Position numbers and translations under genes: made by a program. A stretch of 38,375 nucleotides of DNA from Gemmataceae bacterium (lineage in GTDB: Bacteria > Planctomycetota > Planctomycetia > Gemmatales > Gemmataceae): positions 1 through 38,375 of the forward strand of contig PLDW01000492.1 of assembly GCA_003136315.1 (NCBI GenBank). Reading direction: 5' to 3'. Positions 24,353-31,215 of this stretch are shown here, in pieces; within the stretch, counting starts at the first letter, position 1; each line of letters begins with the position of its first letter. The notes under the pieces are model-generated. The model did not search any database. It was not told where the DNA came from and was given only the letters and a program-made list of their open reading frames with translations.

Positions 24353-25750
24353 ATGACTGATCCGCGGATTGAGCGGCAAAGCGGCAGGCAGCCTGAAGAC
24401 CCCCGGGAACCCTTCCAACTCGACCGTGACCGCGTCCTCTACTCAATGGCGTTCCGCCGCCTCAGTGGAGTGACGCAGGTCGTCAGCCCGGGAGAAGGAG
24501 AGGTCTTCCACAATCGGTTGACCCACTCCCTCAAGGTCGCCCAGGTCGCCCGCCGCCTGGCGGAAATCCTTCAGAAGAAGCACCCAAGTGAAGCCGAAGC
24601 CTGGGGTGGGCTGTCCCCAGATGTGGTGGAGTCCGCAACCCTGGCCCACGACCTCGGGCACCCGCCCTTCGGCCACATCGCGGAAGAAGAACTCAACAAA
24701 CTGGTCTCGGAAGAACTCTGCCGGGCGGCCGGGAAGGATCCGGCCAAGGAGAAGTGCGAAGGGTACGAGGGAAACGCCCAGTCGTTCCGGATTCTCACGA
24801 ATCTCGCCGTCCGCCGCCCGCCCGAGCCGGGCGATGGACGCCGCACTGAACTGGGCCTCGACCTGACGCGGGCGACCCTGAACGCGACCCTCAAGTATCC
24901 GTGGAAGTTCGAGGAGAACCCAGCGAAACGGAAGAAGTACGGGGCATTTGGTTGTGATGACGGTGCATTTCAGTTCGCTCGCCAGGTGCTCCTCCCGGGG
25001 ATGGCGAATCTGCAATTTGTCCGCTCACTGGAAGCGCAGGTCATGGACTGGGCAGATGATATTACCTACTCCGTGCATGACACGGAGGACTTCTACCGGG
25101 CGGGACTGATCCCTCTCGACCGACTGGCCTCGAACGCGAAGGAGCGGGCTCGTTTCCGCGACAGCATCCTGGCTCGTGCAGAGCGGCGGGGGGATCAAAT
25201 TCCGCAGGACCGAGAGTTCAACAAATACTTCGACGGGCTTTTCGACAGCCTCCGTATCCGCGAGCCGTACGAAGGAACGCGCGAGCAGCAGGCCATTCTC
25301 TATCATTTCGTCTCGTGGAACATCAATAAGTTCGTGACGCAGACCGTGTTGAAGCCCCCGCCCGGAAATGGCGGCGAGGGGCTGGAAACGCCACCAGATG
25401 TGCGTCGGGAAGTCGACCTTCTGAAAGAACTGACCCGGACGTATGTGATCGAAAACCCGGCCTTGGCGGCTCACCAGCGCGGGCAGCGGCAGGCTGTGCG
25501 GACATTGTTCGAGGCATTCAACGAAGCTGTCATCGATGACAAGTACAGGTCGCTGTTCCCACCGTTCTACCGCGAGCGTGCCGAACGGCTCTTTGAAGGC
25601 CACCGTGCGGGTGGGGAAGTTCCGCCCACAGAGCGGGTGCGCCTCGTCGCTGACACCATCGCGTCGCTCACGGATCGACAAGCCCTTATCCTGTATCAGC
25701 AATTCACAGGGGTCTCCCACACCTCGATGCTCGATCCAGTCATTTCGTGA
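24353..25750 (+). CDS. dgt: Deoxyguanosinetriphosphate triphosphohydrolase (dGTPase-like HD protein)
   Basis: 465 residues. HD-domain metal ligands are visible: RLTHSLKVAQVARRL (His58), LAHDLGHPPFGHIAEEEL (His99, Asp100, with His108 following), and MDWADDITYSVHD (the later Asp). The N-terminal FQLDRDRVLYSMAFRRLSGV is typical of the family. It cleaves dGTP, and often other dNTPs, to the nucleoside and tripolyphosphate. Besides nucleotide balance, such enzymes are known to protect bacteria from phage by draining dNTPs. Its place directly after a type I restriction system and a small regulator supports a defence role, but a housekeeping one is equally possible from sequence alone. It appears full-length with motifs intact. 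Confidence 0.93.
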   Translation: MTDPRIERQSGRQPEDPREPFQLDRDRVLYSMAFRRLSGVTQVVSPGEGEVFHNRLTHSLKVAQVARRLAEILQKKHPSEAEAWGGLSPDVVESATLAHDLGHPPFGHIAEEELNKLVSEELCRAAGKDPAKEKCEGYEGNAQSFRILTNLAVRRPPEPGDGRRTELGLDLTRATLNATLKYPWKFEENPAKRKKYGAFGCDDGAFQFARQVLLPGMANLQFVRSLEAQVMDWADDITYSVHDTEDFYRAGLIPLDRLASNAKERARFRDSILARAERRGDQIPQDREFNKYFDGLFDSLRIREPYEGTREQQAILYHFVSWNINKFVTQTVLKPPPGNGGEGLETPPDVRREVDLLKELTRTYVIENPALAAHQRGQRQAVRTLFEAFNEAVIDDKYRSLFPPFYRERAERLFEGHRAGGEVPPTERVRLVADTIASLTDRQALILYQQFTGVSHTSMLDPVIS

Positions 25751-25875
25751 CCGCTCCCGATGGCCGCAGTCGTGTAGAAGGTGTTCGTTGGCCCAATTTG
25801 GCATCTACTGCTATGCCCGGACGGGTCTGGGCATGGTACTCTTCGGAGTGAGATGGTCTCACTCGGAGAATGCCC

Positions 25876-26469
25876 ATGCCCCCACACTGGACCGACTTTC
25901 CCGACCGGGTCGAGACGTTCGGAGACCTGTTCGCCATCCTCGAAACCTTCGCCTACGATCTCGGCAATGATCTGATCGATAGCGGTTCATGCCGGAAAGA
26001 GTCGGACCAGTCGGCCTACTCCGTCGATCTCATGGGTCAGGGGCGATTCATCCCGAATCCCGATCGACTTTCGGGCTGGGATGCCCTCGCCACCATTGCC
26101 GAGCGAGAGTTCCACCGGGTTCCGGATCTCCAGACGCTGCGAGCGATTCGCGGTCGGGCATCGGAAATCTTGGATGTCTCCATTTCCGCGGTGAATGGGA
26201 TGACCATCGTTGCGGTACTCGAAGCCCTCGTGGCAGCCGACCGGGCACCGGTGCCGAGCGACGATCCGCTCAACGAGTTCCTGTGGTTGAAAGTCACCCA
26301 GGTCGAGGCGCTGTTCGGAATTAGTCGGGGGCAGGTCTCGAAGTTGGCCGATGCTGTCACATTCGTCACGAATGGGAAAACCGGCAACGACCGGCGGATC
26401 AATGTTCTCTCGGTGGTGCGTTGGTCGCTCAACCGCCTGGCTACCTCCGCCGATACCTCGGACGCCTAA
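25876..26469 (+). CDS. Hypothetical protein with HTH-like C-terminal region (paralog A)
   Basis: 197 residues; ATG 25876 is preferred over 25870 because GGAG lies seven bases before it. The C-terminal segment (about 133-190) reads FLWLKVTQVEALFGISRGQV, then SKLADAVTFVTNGKTGNDRR and VLSVVRWSLNRL. This resembles an excisionase-like helix-turn-helix with wing. The next gene has the same tail (FRWLKVTQAARVFALTPSRV, TNGKIGYERR, LSLIKWVLDR), so the two are paralogs. The N-terminal halves differ more. They probably bind DNA, perhaps as element regulators. No enzymatic motif is visible. Confidence 0.65.
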   Translation: MPPHWTDFPDRVETFGDLFAILETFAYDLGNDLIDSGSCRKESDQSAYSVDLMGQGRFIPNPDRLSGWDALATIAEREFHRVPDLQTLRAIRGRASEILDVSISAVNGMTIVAVLEALVAADRAPVPSDDPLNEFLWLKVTQVEALFGISRGQVSKLADAVTFVTNGKTGNDRRINVLSVVRWSLNRLATSADTSDA

Positions 26470-26517
26470 CAACCGTCGTGGCTGCATGTCATTGTGGTTT
26501 ACTGTGAGGGCATCCCC

Positions 26518-27150
26518 ATGAATCCTCCTGGCTTGGCTCCCGGCTCAGGGCCATCGGCTGATCCACCCACACCCCGCGAACCCACGCTCGGCGATCTCTT
26601 GGTGTCGGCCCTCTCGGCAGAGATGGCTCGGGAGAACAACCGGCGGACGCTTGAACGCGTTGCCGCACGGAGCAGTGTGGAGGCCGCGCTGTTGAGTGTC
26701 CAGATCGCCGCATACAACTCGGGTGATAGGTGGGGACATATTCCCGCAGCCCTGGCGATTCGCGCGTACACGAACCGGGAGTTCGGCATGGACTTTACCC
26801 CCGAAGCCGTTCGGAGGGTGCGGGGTCGGGTCTGCGAGGCGTTGGACATCGACACGGCCGCCGCGGACGCGCTCCCTCTCAAGCGGGTCGCCGAGGTCTT
26901 GGCCGAGCCCCGGCGATCCGATGACACCTCGGTAGCGGATACGGTCTCTGATTTCCGGTGGCTGAAAGTCACTCAAGCGGCCCGGGTGTTCGCATTGACC
27001 CCCAGCCGGGTGACCAAACTCGCCGACCAGGGGACATTCATCACGAACGGGAAAATTGGATACGAGCGGCGGGTTGATGCCCTCTCACTCATCAAATGGG
27101 TACTTGATCGTGTAGACCGCCCGGACGACCCGGGCGACGAATCCGCGTAG
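26518..27150 (+). CDS. Hypothetical protein with HTH-like C-terminal region (paralog B)
   Basis: 210 residues from ATG 26518, with GAGGG seven bases upstream. The N-terminus is proline-rich, followed by helices (LVSALSAEMARENNRRTLER). Residues ~85-135 (EAVRRVRGRVCEALDIDTAA) match the corresponding part of paralog A (RAIRGRASEILDVSISA). The C-terminal HTH-like tail is shared as described for paralog A. The pair is separated by 48 bases and is followed by a strong intrinsic terminator. Function is unknown; DNA binding is inferred from the tail. Confidence 0.65.
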   Translation: MNPPGLAPGSGPSADPPTPREPTLGDLLVSALSAEMARENNRRTLERVAARSSVEAALLSVQIAAYNSGDRWGHIPAALAIRAYTNREFGMDFTPEAVRRVRGRVCEALDIDTAAADALPLKRVAEVLAEPRRSDDTSVADTVSDFRWLKVTQAARVFALTPSRVTKLADQGTFITNGKIGYERRVDALSLIKWVLDRVDRPDDPGDESA

Positions 27151-27218
27151 GGTGTACGCCCCCTACCAGGGCCTCCGTGGAAACGCAGTTTCCATTCTGT
27201 TTCTTTGAAGTTTTTTTG

Positions 27219-27267
27219 CCGCCCCGTGGTCAGGGAGAAATCCCAGTCCACGGGGCGGTTTTCGTTT
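27219..27267 (+). terminator. Intrinsic terminator after paralog B
   Basis: A perfect 11-bp stem, CCGCCCCGTGG (27219-27229) and CCACGGGGCGG (27248-27258), followed by TTTTCGTTT. It ends the plus-strand transcript of the 25876-27150 genes. Confidence 0.85.
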
Positions 27268-27695
27268 CCATTCCATTTCCCGTGTTTCCAGGCCGTTAAG
27301 GTGGTCCGCAGATGTCGGGGGCTGTCTCCGACGTTGTCGGCCGACAGCACCAGCCTCGAAACTGAACACTGTTGACAGGAGCGGCCCGGTGTACCCGCTA
27401 CCGTGGTGTTTTGGGCACCAAGGAACGCTGATCGCCCGTGTCAGGTTCGAGATGTCGAGAGGGGCGCAGTGTAGCCCTTATCGTGGTCTACCGGCAGGAG
27501 AACGACCCCCGTGTCATCGGATTGACGAGGGATGCGCCGAGTCGACCCGGGAAAAGTGTACCGAGGAAAATATGGCGAGGGCCGAGGACTCCTCGGTCAG
27601 GAGCCAGGCTGGCGAAATGTTCGGGAGAAATCGATCTCACCCCCTGTGACGGTCGCAGGGGATTGGGGGTCGGAGTCACAAATGAGGGAAAGCTC
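27268..27695. other. Intergenic region upstream of the replication module
   Basis: About 430 bases with no supported gene; a frame open from 27438 merges into the AlpA-like gene, but its upstream part has no domain character. TTGACA occurs near 27389-27394 but lacks a partner -10 at the right distance. Confidence 0.4.
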
Positions 27696-27926
27696 GTGGC
27701 AACGCAGTTAGAGACGGAGAGCCGACAGGCGACCGCGCCTGAATCGGCGATGGTGGATGTGGCCTGGATGGCCACAGCGCTCGGCTGTAGCGAGCGCCAC
27801 GTCCACCGGATGCGAGATGCCGGGCTAATGCCGGCCCCGGTCAAACTCGGATCGCTCGTCAGGTGGTCCAGGAAAGTGATCGAGAAGTGGATTGCGGATG
27901 GCTGTCCGGCCGTCCGCAAGAGTTGA
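27696..27926 (+). CDS. AlpA/excisionase-like helix-turn-helix protein
   Basis: 76 residues from GTG 27696, chosen because GAGGGAA lies six bases upstream; a frame start at 27438 is far longer and has no domain content. The core VDVAWMATALGCSERHVHRM, then RDAGLMPAPVKLGSLVRWSR and KVIEKWIADG, is the MerR-like excisionase/AlpA fold (HTH plus the LGxxxRW wing). Such proteins control integrase or excision in integrated elements. It opens a plus-strand run leading to the primase, helicase and integrase, so it may be the element's directionality or transcription factor. Confidence 0.8.
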   Translation: MATQLETESRQATAPESAMVDVAWMATALGCSERHVHRMRDAGLMPAPVKLGSLVRWSRKVIEKWIADGCPAVRKS

Positions 27927-27990
27927 CCCATTAACGCGAGGAACCGGCGGGCTGGCACCCGCCGGTCCTCTTAACTCAGGAGCTTTACCG

Positions 27991-28533
27991 ATGTCGAGTT
28001 ACCCCAAGAAGCCCCTCACCAGCATTCTAGCGGGTGGGGCAGGCGGCAACAATAACGACATCTTCGATCAGTTCGACACGATCGAGGCGGCCGACGATTT
28101 CGGGCCACTCCCGAGAGGAGTCTACACCGCCGTCGCAGTTGGTGGCCAGAAGGGCAAGGCCCAAACGGGCACCGAATGCTACACGATCGAGTTCAGGGTG
28201 ATCGAGGGGGAGTATGCCAGCCGACGCCTCTGGCTGAGCAAATACTTCACCGAGGCTGCACTACCGCACACGAAGCGGGAACTGTCGAAATTCGGAATCG
28301 ACAGCAAGGCGAAACTGAACAGGCCGTTCCCCGCCGATCGGTTTGTCTGTCGGCTGACCGTGGTCCTTCGCAAGGATGATGCGGGGATCGAGCGGAACGA
28401 AATCCGCAATGTCGAGGTGATCCGCGTTCAGGAGCCGCAGGCGGACCCATACGCCCCTACGGCCACTCCCGCCGATGAGCGCGATGGCGACCCGGACTTC
28501 CCCTTCAGTGCCAACGGGGGGCCATCGCCGTGA
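27991..28533 (+). CDS. SSB/DUF669-like DNA-binding protein
   Basis: 180 residues from ATG 27991 with AGGAG nine bases upstream. Its central part (LPRGVYTAVAVGGQKGKAQT, then YTIEFRVIEGEYASRRLWLS) resembles phage DUF669 proteins, which have an OB-like, single-strand-binding role. The acidic tail ending in DPDFPFSANGGPSP is reminiscent of SSB C-termini that recruit partners. Its gene overlaps the primase start (GTGA) and sits at the front of the replication block, consistent with binding single-stranded DNA for the primase/helicase. The family is inferred by pattern, not confirmed. Confidence 0.6.
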   Translation: MSSYPKKPLTSILAGGAGGNNNDIFDQFDTIEAADDFGPLPRGVYTAVAVGGQKGKAQTGTECYTIEFRVIEGEYASRRLWLSKYFTEAALPHTKRELSKFGIDSKAKLNRPFPADRFVCRLTVVLRKDDAGIERNEIRNVEVIRVQEPQADPYAPTATPADERDGDPDFPFSANGGPSP

Positions 28534-29522
28534 CCCGGCCGGACTATTCGTTCGGATTCCGGGTCGTCGGCTCAGTGTCGGAGACGCGGCGGCTGGTGGA
28601 TGCCTCCGCCGCGTTCTCCGCTCACTGCGCTGTTGACCCCCGATCGGAACCCCAACGCGAAATCTACCTGTCGGCGTTCCATTTCGGGGCCGACTTCTGC
28701 GAGTACCTGTCGGCCCACGGGTCTACGAAGGGGTTCGTCGGCTCGTGCTGGTCCCCGTGGCTTTGGCTCGACCTCGACTGCCCCGACGACCTCGCCGCAG
28801 CGCTGACCGATGCCCGCAAGCTCGCCGGGTTCGTGCTGGAGCGTTACCCCACGCTGGACGAGGACGCACTGCTTTACTTCTTCTCCGGGCGGAAGGGGTA
28901 TCATCTCGGGGTTCCACTCGTACACAATCCGGACCCATCTCCGGTCTTCCACCTGACCGCCCGCCGATTGGCCGAGGGACTCGCGGCCTCGGCAGGTGTG
29001 CGAATTGACACGGCCATTTATGATCGGGTGCGGTGTTTCCGGGCACCAAATAGCACCCACCCAAAATCGAAGCTTCACAAACGGCGACTGACCCACGCGG
29101 AGCTATTCGGGCTCACCCCAGCCCGGATCGCGGAATTGGCCCGCGAGCCGGTGGCCTTCGAGGTGCCGATGGTTGGGGAGACGTCGGCCGAACTCGAATC
29201 CGACTGGCAAGAGGCAGGCGAAGCGATCGGGCAGGAGACGGCCGCGCGAGTTGGTCGCCCCCACTCTGGCCGGTTGCAGCGGGCGACCACGGAGTTCCTC
29301 ACCAGTGGGGCCGAGGAGGGGGAGCGCCATCCGCGGCTATTTCGAGCCGCAGCAGACATGGCCGAACTCGCCGGGGTCCGCGGTCTTAATGGTCTGATTC
29401 ACGCACTGCTGACTGATCCGGCCCTCGACACTGGGTTGCCCCCCTCGGAGGTCGAACGGCAAATCCGCTGTGGGATCGACCACGGCCAGCGCCAGGCGGC
29501 CCAAAACGGAGGTACATCATGA
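28530..29522 (+). CDS. Archaeo-eukaryotic-type primase (PrimPol-like)
   Basis: 330 residues from GTG 28530, overlapping the preceding stop. Motifs of the AEP superfamily are visible: WLDLDCPDD (near 75-85, metal-binding DxD), FFSGRKGYHLGVP (near 115-127, SxH-like with the catalytic His) and RCFRAPNSTHPKSKLHK (third motif region). The C-terminal ~110 residues form a helical region (FLTSGAEEGERHPRLFRAAA), as in primases with a PriCT-like tail. It would synthesise RNA or DNA primers for element replication. It overlaps the helicase start by four bases (ATGA). Motifs appear intact. Confidence 0.83.
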   Translation: MTRPDYSFGFRVVGSVSETRRLVDASAAFSAHCAVDPRSEPQREIYLSAFHFGADFCEYLSAHGSTKGFVGSCWSPWLWLDLDCPDDLAAALTDARKLAGFVLERYPTLDEDALLYFFSGRKGYHLGVPLVHNPDPSPVFHLTARRLAEGLAASAGVRIDTAIYDRVRCFRAPNSTHPKSKLHKRRLTHAELFGLTPARIAELAREPVAFEVPMVGETSAELESDWQEAGEAIGQETAARVGRPHSGRLQRATTEFLTSGAEEGERHPRLFRAAADMAELAGVRGLNGLIHALLTDPALDTGLPPSEVERQIRCGIDHGQRQAAQNGGTS

Positions 29523-30436
29523 AGCCGCCGACTTTCACTCTTGCGGCCGACCTGTTCCCTGAGTGGCGCGAGGACGTGCTATCAGGTACACCCCCGACAT
29601 TCTTCCCGGTAGGGGAAGGGGCTCTCGCCCAGATCGAGATCGGCCCGGGGATGGTTACCCTCATTGGAGGCCCACCCGGGGTCGGGAAAACCGCGTTCGT
29701 GATGCAACTGGTCATTGATGCCCTCCGCCTGACCCCAACGCTGAAGGCGCTGGTCGCGAATGTCGAAATGACCCCGAAGGTACTCCTCGATCGCCAACTC
29801 GCCCGTTTGTCCGGGGTCGACCTATCCAGCATCCGACACCGGAAGCTGAAGCCCGAACACCATGAGCGGATCGAAATCGGGATGGAGGCCCTCGCCAAGC
29901 TGATGGGTCAGTTGACGTTCCTCGGGATGCCATACAGCCTGGAGAACGTCCTCAATTCGGCTCAAGTGTTCGATGTCGATCTGATCGTTCTCGACTACCT
30001 CCAGAGGTTCGCCCCGCCGGGGGAGCATTTGCAGAAGAAGGCTGCGGTCGATGCGTCGATGGAGATCGTCCGGGCAATCGCCGATTGCGGGAGGGCCGTC
30101 ATCGTGGTGGCCGCTGTCGGTCGCCAGCGGGATGAGAAGGGGCGTAGCGGCTACGCGGGGCTCAACCTCGCCAGTTTCCGGGAATCGAGCGAACTGGAGT
30201 ATGGTGCAGACGACGCCTTCCTGCTTGTGCCAACGAACGCCGATGACCCGGCCGCGGTAACCCTCAAGCACGTCAAGAGTCGGCATGGGGAGCCCCTCGA
30301 TATTCCCCTTCGTTTCACCGGGTCCGTCCAGCGATTCGACCCCTCGGGCGACCCGGTCGACAACGAGAAGCTCGCCGCCGCGGTCAAAGAGGTGTGGGAC
30401 CAATCGGGCGAGACATACGAAGGGGGTGAGTGGTGA
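29519..30436 (+). CDS. DnaB/RepA-like RecA-fold helicase
   Basis: 305 residues. The RecA-type ATPase core has Walker A GGPPGVGKTAF (about 49-59) and Walker B DLIVLDYLQRF (about 153-163), the latter typical of DnaB-family helicases. KALVANVEMTPKVLLDRQLA lies between them, as in DnaB (the ExxM motif). The small size and lack of a DnaG-interacting N-terminal domain fit RepA/mobile-element helicases. It is translationally coupled to the primase before it and the winged-helix gene after it. It likely unwinds element DNA during replication. Confidence 0.85.
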   Translation: MKPPTFTLAADLFPEWREDVLSGTPPTFFPVGEGALAQIEIGPGMVTLIGGPPGVGKTAFVMQLVIDALRLTPTLKALVANVEMTPKVLLDRQLARLSGVDLSSIRHRKLKPEHHERIEIGMEALAKLMGQLTFLGMPYSLENVLNSAQVFDVDLIVLDYLQRFAPPGEHLQKKAAVDASMEIVRAIADCGRAVIVVAAVGRQRDEKGRSGYAGLNLASFRESSELEYGADDAFLLVPTNADDPAAVTLKHVKSRHGEPLDIPLRFTGSVQRFDPSGDPVDNEKLAAAVKEVWDQSGETYEGGEW

Positions 30437-30834
30437 GCCGCCCGCCCGGCCCCAAGAAACGCGAAGGGCTCATCGGGGCCGGAATGCTCCCGCCGCTCAC
30501 CCCTGCGCCCGCCAAGAAGTCCTCGGCCGGGCGAAAGCACACAGGGGATCGGTTCGCGGAGATCAACGGGTTCGTCGATTTCAGCATGGCAAACCTCACC
30601 CGCGGGGCGCTGGCCGTGTGGTTTATTTTGTGGAGGGACACGAAGCCGAACGGGCTGGCGAAGACCGGGCAAACTGACCTCGCGCGGCGGGCGGGGATGA
30701 CCGAACGAAGTGTCCGGACGGCCCTCACCGAACTGGAGAAAGCGGGGTTAGTGAAAGTAGTCCGTCGCGGTGGTGTGAGGGCGGGAGCCTCGACCTACAA
30801 GGTCCGGGGTGTGAACCCGAGAGGAGGTGAGTAA
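30433..30834 (+). CDS. Winged-helix replication/regulatory protein
   Basis: 133 residues from GTG 30433, overlapping the helicase stop (GTGA). A basic, proline-rich N-terminus precedes the winged helix: LTRGALAVWFILWRD, TDLARRAGMTERSVRTALTE and LEKAGLVKVVRRGGV. This is the fold of plasmid/phage helix-turn-helix initiator or regulator proteins. The three palindromes immediately after its stop codon are candidate binding sites for it. It could be a replication initiator or a repressor; the sequence does not decide. Confidence 0.7.
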   Translation: MSRPPGPKKREGLIGAGMLPPLTPAPAKKSSAGRKHTGDRFAEINGFVDFSMANLTRGALAVWFILWRDTKPNGLAKTGQTDLARRAGMTERSVRTALTELEKAGLVKVVRRGGVRAGASTYKVRGVNPRGGE

Positions 30835-30899
30835 CCGGAAGCCTGCTTCCGGTTATTACCGGAAGTGGGCTTCCTGAGTCTGCGGAAGTGTACTTCCGC
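30835..30899. promoter_or_regulatory. Three phased 18-bp palindromes
   Basis: CCGGAAGC-CT-GCTTCCGG (30835-30852), CCGGAAGT-GG-GCTTCCTG (30859-30876) and GCGGAAGT-GT-ACTTCCGC (30882-30899). Their starts are 24 and 23 bases apart, about two helical turns, and the consensus is ccGGAAGy-nn-rCTTCCgg. The arrangement fits dimer binding to one DNA face, as operators or replication iterons. They lie between the winged-helix gene and the XRE gene. Confidence 0.75.
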
Positions 30900-30920
30900 C
30901 ATCCCATAAAGGGACCATAA

Positions 30921-30947
30921 GCGGCGGTCCGCTGATGCGACCGCCGC
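30921..30947. repeat. Hairpin GCGGCGGTC / GACCGCCGC
   Basis: A perfect 9-bp stem with a 9-base loop, without a T-run, 15 bases before the XRE promoter. It could attenuate the upstream transcript or be part of an origin. Confidence 0.5.
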
Positions 30948-30961
30948 GGACATAACCGAGG

Positions 30962-30990
30962 TTGACAGGTCGACTGCCGTCCGTGATAAT
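30962..30990 (+). promoter_or_regulatory. Sigma-70 promoter of the XRE gene
   Basis: TTGACA (30962-30967), 17-base spacer, GATAAT (30985-30990). The predicted start site, about seven bases later, is at or next to the ATG at 30998, so the mRNA may be leaderless. Confidence 0.75.
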
Positions 30991-30997
30991 TCACACG

Positions 30998-31210
30998 ATG
31001 GCGACTGACTCCCCGATCACCGACGTGTTGCGGCAAGCCATCCTTGACAGTGGGCTGCCGCTCTTGCGAATTGCCGATGAGACGGGGGTTGAGCGGGCGA
31101 GTATCTCCCGGTTTGTCCGGGGCAAAAACTCCCTCCGGCTCGACATGGCGGACAGGTTGGCCGTTTACTTCGGGCTGATGCTGACGCCAATCAAGAAACG
31201 GAAGGGTTGA
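30998..31210 (+). CDS. XRE-family helix-turn-helix regulator
   Basis: 70 residues from ATG 30998. The domain VLRQAILDSGLPLLRIADET, then GVERASISRFVRGKNSLRLD, is a textbook Cro/C1-type HTH (LxxIAxxxGVxxxxISRFxxG). The gene is driven by a consensus promoter that ends almost on its start codon and has no ribosome site, which suggests leaderless translation. Its stop is six bases before the integrase start. It probably represses element functions, perhaps acting at the three palindromes upstream. Confidence 0.85.
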   Translation: MATDSPITDVLRQAILDSGLPLLRIADETGVERASISRFVRGKNSLRLDMADRLAVYFGLMLTPIKKRKG

Positions 31211-31215
31211 AGATC

